Both the position numbers and the translations under genes were made by a program. From SURF-32 sp964648365 (GTDB taxonomy: Bacteria > Planctomycetota > Phycisphaerae > UBA1845), in contig CAZYLK010000058.1 in assembly GCA_964648365.1 (NCBI GenBank), forward strand, positions 1 through 31,268: 31,268 nucleotides of DNA. Reading direction: 5' to 3'. Position 1 is the stretch's first letter. The number at the start of each line of letters is the position of its first letter. The notes under the pieces were generated by a model that made no database searches, was not told the DNA's origin, and saw only the letters and a list, made by a program, of their open reading frames with translations. Below are positions 15,420 through 22,424 of the stretch, one piece after another.

Positions 15420-17513
15420 ATGACTGGCACAGGCAACGACCGTTTGACCGATCGACTTCCGGCGCGCGGTGCGCCTCGCGCGTGGATGTATCTGCTCACG
15501 ATTGCGCTCGGGCCGCAGGCGTCCCAGGCCCAAGGGCTCCCAGAGATCACGTGGATGGCAGGGGGGCACTCGACCGATGTGCGTGCGCTCGTGTTCTCGG
15601 CGGACGGACGGACGATGCTCTCCGGAAGCGGTGACGAGTCGGTGAAGCTGTGGCGGGTAAACGCGCAGGTTCCACTCCTAGTCCGCACGTTGTCCGGCCA
15701 CGAAGATCGCGTTCTCTCCGTCGCGCTTTCGCCCGACGGCGACCTCGTCGCCACGTCCAGCGAGGACCAGACGATCAGGTTCTGGCGAATGAGCGACGGA
15801 TCGCCTATCCGGACGCTGACAGGTCACCGGCACGAGGTTTTTTCTGTCGCGTTTTCGCCGGACGGCCAGATACTCGCATCGGCGGGCACGGACGAGGACG
15901 TACGATTTTGGCGCGTCTCGGACGGGTCGTTGCTTCGGACGCTGCTCGGCCACGAATCCGCCGTTAAGACTCTGGCGTTCTCACCAGACGGGGAGATGCT
16001 GGCTTCGGCGGGCACAGATACGAACATCAGGCTTTGGCGTGTGTCCGATGGGGAACTGCTCCGCACACTGGTCGGCCACGAAGCTGAAGTTCAGTCCGTA
16101 TCGTTTTCACCGGACGGGCAATGGTTGGCCTCCGGAGGTGAGCAAATCAAGCTCTGGCGCGTTCCGGATGGCTCCCTGGTTCGCAGCCTCCCCGCGACCG
16201 CCGATTCTGTATCATTCTCGCCCGACGGCGAGGTCTTGGCTTCCGGGGGTCAAGACACGTCCGTAAAGCTCTGGCGCGTCGCCGACGGATCGCTCATACG
16301 CGGGCTTGTCAGTCACAACGAGCGCGTCTGGTCGTTGGCCTTCTCCCCCGATGGAGAGACCCTTGGGTCGGGGTACAACGACGGGACCATCAAGCTCTGG
16401 AAGATGCCGAATGGGAAAAAATCCCGCTCCGCTCCGCGCCTCGGCCGAGTCTGGGAAGCCTCGTTCTCGCCCGACAGCCAGTTGATCGCATCGTCCGGCT
16501 CTCCCGTTCATCTCTGGCGTGCCTCGGATGGTTCCGTGTTCCGAACACTCGACGGCCTGGGCGGAGCGCGATCTGCTGTGTTCTCTCCCGACGGTCAAAC
16601 CCTCGCCACGGGCAGTGTCGATCGGTTGATCAGGCTATGGCGCGTCTCTGATGGATCGTTGCTGCGTACGTTGGAAGGGCACAGATCCCAACTAAGGTGC
16701 GTAACATTCTCTCCTGACGGCACACTGCTGGCCTCAGGAAGCATGGATCGGTCAACCAGGCTCTGGCGCGTGTCGGATGGGTCGCTTCTACATACGTTTG
16801 AAGGCGTCGAACAGGTTGGGTCGGTCGCATTCTCACGGGATGGCAAGTGGCTTGCCGCGGCTTCTGGCGCCGGGCCGCCGCGTTACGAGGGCATTGTCAG
16901 TCTGTGGCGCGTCGCCGACGGAGAACGAGTTCGGCAGATGATTGCACGACCGGGGAGCTTTGTGGCAGTTGCATTCTCTCCGGACGGCAAGATTCTCGCT
17001 GCGGCGAATCTGGGCGGAATCGTACTTTGGCGGCGCTCAGATGGAACGGTGATTCGTACGCTGACCGGGCACACTGAGGGTGTAAGCTCTGTCTCGTTTT
17101 CGCCGGATGGAGGGGTGTTAGCGTCGGGCAGCTACGACCAGTCGGTGAGACTCTGGCGCATCTCCGATGGCGCACTGTTGCGCACGTTTGACGGGGAAAT
17201 GGGAAAATATGTTGATTCCGTTCAAATCTCGCCCGACGGACAACTACTCGCTTACGGCCGTGGTGATGGAACGCTCGTGATGGCACGAAACCCCTTCGCA
17301 GACGGGTTTGGCTGTGAGTACACGCTCAGGAGGGACTCCAAACCGAGTCGCGGCTGCGAGCAGTGCCCTCGCGAAGGGGATACCGTAAATTCCGGACTGA
17401 GCTGCGAGACTCCGCGGGATTGTGGCAAGCAATTCAAGGGCAGAATCAAGTGTCCGGGCGGCGGAGCGGGATCCTGCAAACGGCTCAAGGGCAGGCGGGT
17501 GGGCTGCGGGTAA
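15420..17513 (+). CDS. Exported 14-blade WD40 protein with 8-cysteine C-terminal module
   Basis: 697 residues. A basic N-terminus and the hydrophobic stretch WMYLLTIALG (22-31) ending SQAQG look like a signal peptide. From about 48 to 620 there are 14 WD40 repeats, each with F-S-P-D-G then L-W-R-V and most linked by SDGSLLRTL..GH. This is enough for two seven-blade propellers. Several neighbouring blades are nearly identical (blades 3 and 4; 9 and 10), indicating recent internal duplication. Residues 632-697 are a basic tail with cysteines at 632, 646, 649, 662, 668, 678, 686 and 696. Their spacing matches the tail of the 8189-9061 protein except for one residue. The propellers suggest protein binding; the partner is unknown. 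GGGAG 7-8 nt before the ATG serves as ribosome site. Confidence 0.85.
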   Translation: MTGTGNDRLTDRLPARGAPRAWMYLLTIALGPQASQAQGLPEITWMAGGHSTDVRALVFSADGRTMLSGSGDESVKLWRVNAQVPLLVRTLSGHEDRVLSVALSPDGDLVATSSEDQTIRFWRMSDGSPIRTLTGHRHEVFSVAFSPDGQILASAGTDEDVRFWRVSDGSLLRTLLGHESAVKTLAFSPDGEMLASAGTDTNIRLWRVSDGELLRTLVGHEAEVQSVSFSPDGQWLASGGEQIKLWRVPDGSLVRSLPATADSVSFSPDGEVLASGGQDTSVKLWRVADGSLIRGLVSHNERVWSLAFSPDGETLGSGYNDGTIKLWKMPNGKKSRSAPRLGRVWEASFSPDSQLIASSGSPVHLWRASDGSVFRTLDGLGGARSAVFSPDGQTLATGSVDRLIRLWRVSDGSLLRTLEGHRSQLRCVTFSPDGTLLASGSMDRSTRLWRVSDGSLLHTFEGVEQVGSVAFSRDGKWLAAASGAGPPRYEGIVSLWRVADGERVRQMIARPGSFVAVAFSPDGKILAAANLGGIVLWRRSDGTVIRTLTGHTEGVSSVSFSPDGGVLASGSYDQSVRLWRISDGALLRTFDGEMGKYVDSVQISPDGQLLAYGRGDGTLVMARNPFADGFGCEYTLRRDSKPSRGCEQCPREGDTVNSGLSCETPRDCGKQFKGRIKCPGGGAGSCKRLKGRRVGCG

Positions 17514-17699
17514 CCCCGGCAGTTGGTGTCACGCTGTCCGATTGGCCACGCGGCCGCGCGGCGTTGGCGCACCCGGGGGGGGTTGCACGGGCGAGGCCGT
17601 TTTGTCAAACTGTCGGCGTCAGCGACACGCGGGAGCGGGCACGGACGCCTTTGCGTATTGACAACCGGACGGACCCGGCTGGCAGCGGGAGCACGGGTC

Positions 17700-18356
17700 A
17701 TGCAGGCTGGCACGGCGCCTGACGGCACCGATGTATGGGTTCTTGGCGACGGAGCGCTTCTGGCGATCTCCGACGAGGCCACCTTCCTGGTTCGCGCGCC
17801 GGCGAATCAACTGGACACGCTGCTGGATGAACTGCTGATCGAGGGCGTCCCGGCCGACGTGCGGCTTTCAAATGTCCGCAAGATTCCGCACGGGAAGGTC
17901 ATCGCGGTTTTCGGCAACGAGACGCGGCTGAAAGCCGAGATTCGCTATCAATCGCTCGGCGCGGCGCTGACGTCGCACGGGATGGCCAATGAGGAGTTTC
18001 TGCTCGCCGATCGCGCCGACTTCGACGCCTTGATGGACGCCTTCAGGCGGCACTTCGGGCGGAAAGCGACGCTCAGACGGAAAGTGCATTCACCCCTGCG
18101 GGCCATTGTGGCACCCGCGATGCTGGGGGCGTCCATCGTGGCGGCGACGTGGGTGTTTGCGGGCGGGCTGGGCGATGTCGATTCACGGACGTCGAGCCGG
18201 CGCGTCTCGCAGGAAATCTTCATGAAGATCGTGGACACGCTTGGACCGGTCGGCGTGGTCGCGGTCGGCGTCGTGGGCCTCATTCTGACGGTGCGGTGGG
18301 GCGTGAAGTGCTATCGGGATCCACCCACGTTGGTGAGGGTCAGCCCCGGCCGCTGA
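17700..18356 (+). CDS. Hypothetical membrane protein with two C-terminal helices
   Basis: 218 residues; no family recognised. Residues 1-125 are soluble, mixed alpha/beta (DVWVLGDGALLAISDEATFLV, then LLIEGVPADVRLSNVRKIPHGKVIAVF), and could be a compact PH-like or regulatory domain. Two hydrophobic segments lie at about 133-157 and 180-201, separated by a short polar loop (DSRTSSRRVSQ). I chose ATG 17700, with GGGAG and a GGG just upstream. The reading frame extends back to 17523, but the added 59 residues are low-complexity and lie outside any recognisable domain. It is the first of three small membrane-protein genes in a row on the plus strand. Confidence 0.65.
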   Translation: MQAGTAPDGTDVWVLGDGALLAISDEATFLVRAPANQLDTLLDELLIEGVPADVRLSNVRKIPHGKVIAVFGNETRLKAEIRYQSLGAALTSHGMANEEFLLADRADFDALMDAFRRHFGRKATLRRKVHSPLRAIVAPAMLGASIVAATWVFAGGLGDVDSRTSSRRVSQEIFMKIVDTLGPVGVVAVGVVGLILTVRWGVKCYRDPPTLVRVSPGR

Positions 18357-18524
18357 GTGGTCATCCATCGCGCATGGCAGTGGAGCGCAGCGTGACCCAT
18401 CCACGGAACGCTTTACAGCCGGGGTGGGCGGCACCCACTTGGCAGGCTCGATTCGTATGACGCAGGGCGCGCCCGACGAGGTCAAGGCGTGCGGGCGCCT
18501 GGTCAAAACCTGAGGAGAATACGG

Positions 18525-19160
18525 TTGAACGCGAAAGTCATGATCGGTGCGGTCGTGGGCGGCGTCATCGGCGCCATTATCTGGGCGGTGATCACCACGA
18601 CGACCGGCTACGAGGTGGGCTGGGTGGCGTGGGGCATCGGCATCCTGGTGGGCGGGCTGGCCCGCGCGGCCGGGGGGTCGGGACAGGCCACCGGCGTCAT
18701 GTGCGCGTTGTTGGCGCTGGCGTCGATCTTCGTCGGCAAGATGGTGGCTGCGCGGACCGCGATGAACAACTTCATCGAGGAGGCGGCCGCGGAGGGACTG
18801 ACGGAGGAGTTGTACGAGGAATTCATGCTCGACAGCGACGACTTCGCCAAGCTGCAGTCCGAGGATGAGTATCCCCAGTTCATGGTCGATCACAGCTACA
18901 CGGACGCATCCGAGCCGGGCGACGTCACGCCCGAGGAACTGGACAACTTCATTCGCGAGCACGTTCCCGATCTGCGAACGCTGCATCAGGAGCAGCCGGA
19001 CTACATGACCTGGCGCCAGCAGGAAAAGCAGAGCGTGACCCGGGCCATGCAGCAGATTTCGCTGGTCGAGTTCGTCGTCGACGATCTGGGACTGCTGGAC
19101 ATCGTCTTCGCCGTGCTCGGGCTGGCGACCGCGTACCGCGTCGGCGGGGGGGAGGATTAG
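18525..19160 (+). CDS. Hypothetical membrane protein, TTG start
   Basis: 211 residues; no family recognised. Glycine-rich hydrophobic segments lie at about 5-22, 28-43 and 50-68 (VMIGAVVGGVIGAIIWAVI, WVAWGIGILVGGLAR, GVMCALLALASIFVGKMVAA). Then comes an acidic, helix-rich soluble region of about 110 residues (NNFIEEAAAEGLTEELYEEF, ...DVTPEELDNFIREHVPDL...) and a final hydrophobic segment near 190-206. The start is decided by the ribosome site: GAGGAG at 18512-18517 is 7 nt before TTG 18525, while the next ATG (18540) is 22 nt away. The acidic region between membrane helices suggests interaction with a partner. It lies 168 nt after the previous membrane gene and 60 nt before the next. Confidence 0.68.
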   Translation: MNAKVMIGAVVGGVIGAIIWAVITTTTGYEVGWVAWGIGILVGGLARAAGGSGQATGVMCALLALASIFVGKMVAARTAMNNFIEEAAAEGLTEELYEEFMLDSDDFAKLQSEDEYPQFMVDHSYTDASEPGDVTPEELDNFIREHVPDLRTLHQEQPDYMTWRQQEKQSVTRAMQQISLVEFVVDDLGLLDIVFAVLGLATAYRVGGGED

Positions 19161-19220
19161 GCGCCTCAGCCGTCGGGAACCACCGCGCCGGCGTCGCGGT
19201 CGTGACGTACACTCGCGGCC

Positions 19221-19775
19221 ATGACCACGGTGGTGTACCGCGCCCGATCATCGCAGGAACTCGGCGAGGTGATGGCGGTGCTGCGCGCGCGGGGTCTGTC
19301 GCCGACTGCGGTCGAGCCTCGGGATCCGGCGGGCGCCGCCGACGGCGCCGGGCCGGCCGCGAATCCTGCGGAGGGGGAGGTGTCGGTCGCTGTTCCGGCG
19401 GCAGAGGCGGAGCGTGCGCGGCTGGCGCTGGAAACGTGGCAGATTCTCCGATCGCGGCAGTGGTGGAAGCTGCTGCGGCCGTGGGTGCGGCGGGCGGGGC
19501 TGGCGGCAATGGTGGCGGTCGGTTTGATGACCGGGCTGGCGCTGGCGATGCCGGGGCAGATCCTTGCGATCGGGCTGTTCGTCCCCGTCGGCGTGGCGGT
19601 GCTTGTCGTCGGCATCGCGTTCGTCCGCACCGTCCACCTCGACTGGCGCATTGCCCGCAATCGTGCGCGGCGGCAGGCGGGGCTGTGTCAGCGATGCGCG
19701 TATGACCTGCGCGGTAATCTCAGTGGGCGGTGTCCGGAGTGCGGGGAGGAGTCTCCGGCAGGGGGAGCGACATAG
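19221..19775 (+). CDS. DUF2007-like membrane protein with C-terminal zinc ribbon
   Basis: 184 residues. The N-terminal 65 residues (VVYRARSSQELGEVMAVLRARGLSPTAVEP) match the DUF2007 pattern, a putative signal-transducing domain. Two hydrophobic segments follow at about 92-110 and 113-133. The C-terminus carries the four-cysteine ribbon C-QRC-AYDLRGNLSGR-C-PEC, a form that is very common at the end of planctomycete proteins and probably binds zinc. The order is cytoplasmic domain, two helices, cytoplasmic zinc ribbon. Start ATG 19221; no strong ribosome site. It converges on the S9 peptidase gene across the palindromic repeats. The role is unknown. Confidence 0.75.
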   Translation: MTTVVYRARSSQELGEVMAVLRARGLSPTAVEPRDPAGAADGAGPAANPAEGEVSVAVPAAEAERARLALETWQILRSRQWWKLLRPWVRRAGLAAMVAVGLMTGLALAMPGQILAIGLFVPVGVAVLVVGIAFVRTVHLDWRIARNRARRQAGLCQRCAYDLRGNLSGRCPECGEESPAGGAT

Positions 19776-19786
19776 GCCCGTCCGCT

Positions 19787-19899
19787 CACCGGTTACAAAC
19801 CGGTGCCACACTGGACTCACCGGTTACAAACCGGTGCCACACTGGACTCACCGGTTACAAACCGGTGCCGCATCAGAAATCACCGGTTACAAACCGGTG
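19787..19899 (+). repeat. Four-copy palindromic repeat array between convergent genes
   Basis: The 19-bp palindrome CACCGGTTACAAACCGGTG occurs four times, at 19787-19805, 19818-19836, 19849-19867 and 19881-19899. Each copy is an 8-bp perfect stem with an ACA loop. The first three are exactly 31 bp apart and the last 32 bp, with the 12-nt spacer CCACACTGGACT mostly conserved. It sits between the stop of the zinc-ribbon gene and the stop of the minus-strand peptidase, where it could act as a bidirectional terminator or mRNA stabiliser. It resembles REP-type elements rather than CRISPR. No transposase is nearby. Confidence 0.85.
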
Positions 19900-19913
19900 C
19901 CACACCGGACCGG

Positions 19914-22028
19914 CTACGACGGCCCCGTCGGCGCGTCTTCGGCTTTTGCGCCGGGTTCGGTGACGTACTTGTCGAACCACGCCTGGTCCCATTCCATCTT
20001 GGCTTTGCGATGCTCGTATGTGGTCAGGCCGTGGCCGGCGCCGGGGTAGACGACCAGTTCGCTGGGAATGTTAAGGTAATGGTGCAGCGCTCGGTGCAGG
20101 CCGCGGCTGTGTTCCGGCGGGCAGCGGGGGTCGTTTTCGCCGACGTGGATCAGCGTCGGGGTGCGCACTTTATGTACGTCGTAGAAGGGCGATGATTTGC
20201 GCATCAGTTCGGTCTGCACCCAGGGCAGGCCCTTCTGATAGTTGATCACGTGGCCGGGCGTGTCTTCCGCCAGCCACTGCAACCCCATGTCGAAGACGCC
20301 CGCTCCGCTGCTGGCCGCCTTGAACGCGACGCGCTCCGGCCGGGTGATGAGGCAATTCGTCAGATAACCGCCGTTGCTCCAGCCCATGACGGCGAGGCGA
20401 TCCTTGTCGGCGATGCCGCGCTCGATCATCGCTTCGACGCCGGTGATGATATCTTCAACTTCGATGTCGTTCTCCCGGCCGATCAAGTCCTCCAGGAACT
20501 CGTCGCCGTAGCCGGTCGATCCGCGATAGTTGGGGCTGAGCAGGGCGTACCCGCGCGACGCCATGAGCGTGCGGCCGTAGATCCAGAAGCGCAGCTCGTA
20601 CCGTGTGCTGGCTGTCGGCCCGCCGTGGATTTCGACGACCATCGGCAGCGGCGTTCCGGGCGTGTAGTCCGGCGGCAGTTCGAGGATGCCTTCGACGTCC
20701 GTGCCGTCGGTGCTCTTCCACTGCACCAGCGATATCTGCGGCAGCTTCCAGGTATCGACCTGCGGATTGACGTGGGTGACGCGGTCGTAGGCGATGTCGC
20801 CGCGCCCGGCCGTGGGCGCCGTGAAGATGTCCGGCGGATGGGTGATATCCGACATGACGATCGCCAGCTTGTCGCCGCCGCGCGTCACGTCGAACGTATT
20901 CACGCACACGTCGCCGGGCGTGAGAATCATGGCTTTGGACTGCGCCGTGCCCGGGATCATCCGCTGGGCATACACGCGGTCGCGGGCGCGGCTCTCGGCG
21001 GTGAAGCACAGGTCGTGCGACTTCGGCAGCCACTGAAGGTGGCCGCCGCTCGGCGTCATCTCGTCATGGCGGATCAGCTTGACCGTGGTCGGTTCTTCCC
21101 CGCCGCTCCACTGCGCGACGAAAATCTCGCCGGAATACCCGTCGAAATCGACGCGAAACGCCAGCGACTGGCCGTCGCTCGACCACGCCAGCGCCAGGAT
21201 CCATCCATACGGCGACGGGGCGTCTTCGCGCCAGAGCTTGTCCGCCAGCGTCGTGATCTTCTTCGTGGCGGCATCATAGATGTCCACCGTCGAGCGGCCT
21301 TCGTAGGTGATCAGCTCGCCGGTCGGGTGCGTGATCATGGCGATGCGACTCTGATCGTCGGTGACGGCGAACTCCACGATCACGCGCTTTTCGTCGATCA
21401 GCTTCTCCGCGCGCCAGTCGGCCAGGTTGAGCTTCCATATCTGCGAGAACTCCTCGACGCCGTGGCCGTAGTCGAGTTTGGCATACTTCTTCTTGAGGTC
21501 GCCCCACTGCTCGTCGGTCTGCTCCTCGCCGGTCTGGTAGTAGACCGCCCGGCCGTCGGCGGAGAGCTGGAATGCGCCGATCCCGCCGGAGACGCGCGTG
21601 ACGGCCATCAGGTCGCTGCCGTCGGGGCGGATGCGCCAGACCTGTGTCTTGCCATCGTAGAGCGGTTTGTCTTCGCCCGCCTGTTTGCGGCCGCTGGAAA
21701 AGTAGATCCATCGGCCGTCCGGGCTCCACTGTGGCGAGCCGTCGCCGACCGGGTCGAAGGTCAGCCGCCGAACCTCTTTCGAGGCGACCGCCGCGACCCA
21801 CAGGTCCGTGTTGCGGCGGTCGAGATCTTTGTCCCACCGCGCCGCGGTGTAGGCGATCATCGAACCGTCGGGCGAGAAGCGGCAGTCGCCGATGACGTCG
21901 AGCGAGAAGTAATCTTCGGCGACGATGGTGTGGGTACGGCGGGGGGAGGCTGGATCGGACTGAGCCAACACGGCAGCGGGCGTCACAAGCCAGATCGCCG
22001 TCAGTCCTGCCAGGAGCGTTCGTTTCAT
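19914..22028 (-). CDS. Exported S9 family (prolyl oligopeptidase/DPP-type) serine peptidase
   Basis: 704 residues. Residues 1-22 are a signal peptide ending AVLA|QSD, so it acts outside the cytoplasm. Residues about 40-420 form a beta-propeller of PD40/WD40-like repeats (CRFSPDGSMIAYTA, PQWSPDGRWIYFSS, LAWSSDGQSLAFRVD) that covers the active site in this family. Residues about 430-700 are an alpha/beta hydrolase with nucleophile Ser 551 in GWSNGGY, Asp 633 in GENDPRC and His 666 in PGAGHGL, so the triad is complete. S9 enzymes cleave short peptides, often after proline or similar residues. ATG 22028 has GGAG 7 nt upstream; TTG 22034 is an alternative. The gene is divergent from the choice-of-anchor-B gene. 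Confidence 0.92.
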   Translation of the reverse strand: MKRTLLAGLTAIWLVTPAAVLAQSDPASPRRTHTIVAEDYFSLDVIGDCRFSPDGSMIAYTAARWDKDLDRRNTDLWVAAVASKEVRRLTFDPVGDGSPQWSPDGRWIYFSSGRKQAGEDKPLYDGKTQVWRIRPDGSDLMAVTRVSGGIGAFQLSADGRAVYYQTGEEQTDEQWGDLKKKYAKLDYGHGVEEFSQIWKLNLADWRAEKLIDEKRVIVEFAVTDDQSRIAMITHPTGELITYEGRSTVDIYDAATKKITTLADKLWREDAPSPYGWILALAWSSDGQSLAFRVDFDGYSGEIFVAQWSGGEEPTTVKLIRHDEMTPSGGHLQWLPKSHDLCFTAESRARDRVYAQRMIPGTAQSKAMILTPGDVCVNTFDVTRGGDKLAIVMSDITHPPDIFTAPTAGRGDIAYDRVTHVNPQVDTWKLPQISLVQWKSTDGTDVEGILELPPDYTPGTPLPMVVEIHGGPTASTRYELRFWIYGRTLMASRGYALLSPNYRGSTGYGDEFLEDLIGRENDIEVEDIITGVEAMIERGIADKDRLAVMGWSNGGYLTNCLITRPERVAFKAASSGAGVFDMGLQWLAEDTPGHVINYQKGLPWVQTELMRKSSPFYDVHKVRTPTLIHVGENDPRCPPEHSRGLHRALHHYLNIPSELVVYPGAGHGLTTYEHRKAKMEWDQAWFDKYVTEPGAKAEDAPTGPS

Positions 22029-22046
22029 CTTCAATCTCCGATGCGC

Positions 22047-22065
22047 CTCGCGGAAGTTCCGCGAG
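22047..22065 (-). promoter_or_regulatory. Palindromic operator candidate of the S9 peptidase gene
   Basis: CTCGCGGAAGTTCCGCGAG is a perfect 9-bp inverted repeat around one central base. It lies just after the predicted transcription start and 18 bp before the ATG. A dimeric repressor site or a small mRNA hairpin near the ribosome site would both fit. Confidence 0.4.
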
Positions 22066-22076
22066 CCGGACCCGGC

Positions 22077-22105
22077 ATTGTGCCACGACGATCGAGACGG
22101 CTCAA
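22077..22105 (-). promoter_or_regulatory. Candidate promoter for the S9 peptidase gene
   Basis: On the minus strand TTGAGC (22105-22100) and CACAAT (22082-22077) are 17 bp apart, with four matches each to the -35 and -10 consensus. The -10 lies about 49 bp before the ATG at 22028. Confidence 0.45.
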
Positions 22106-22333
22106 CGAGACGTTCGTGAGCAATTGTCGGCGGTGCATGACGCGTTCAGCGGAATGCTGGGACCGACAGGCTCCAGCCGGGCCGATGGGGGCATCGCGTG
22201 ATGACCTGGCTCGGCTACTCGCGGCGTTGCCGCAATCGCCGGCAGGCTGCCCGCGCCACACTCATCCCGAGCCGTTTCGTCGCATCCGCCGGATCGATGG
22301 CGCTCCGCCCGACGGGTCCGAAAAAAAAGCGGC

Positions 22334-22362
22334 TTGGATCGACGGTCCAGAACTGCTATGCT
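22334..22362 (+). promoter_or_regulatory. Candidate promoter for the choice-of-anchor-B gene
   Basis: TTGGAT (22334-22339) and TATGCT (22357-22362) have a 17-bp spacer, with three and four consensus matches. The leader to the ATG at 22425 would be about 55 nt. Confidence 0.42.
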
Positions 22363-22424
22363 GGGGTGTCGGGAGGGGAAACGGTCGCCCGAGTGGCCCT
22401 GTCACCAATGGAGGTTGGTTCGTG

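Larger units (their letters stand above)
22029..22424. other. Divergent intergenic region, S9 peptidase / choice-of-anchor-B gene
   Basis: These 396 bases hold one candidate promoter for each divergent gene and a 19-bp palindrome in the peptidase leader (listed separately). Short open frames here have no domain or ribosome site and are not called. Confidence 0.5.

Noticed and set aside
19787..19899. CRISPR array
   Set aside because: Spacers are only 12-13 nt and mostly identical, the repeat is a complete palindrome, and there are no cas genes. It is a REP-like array.
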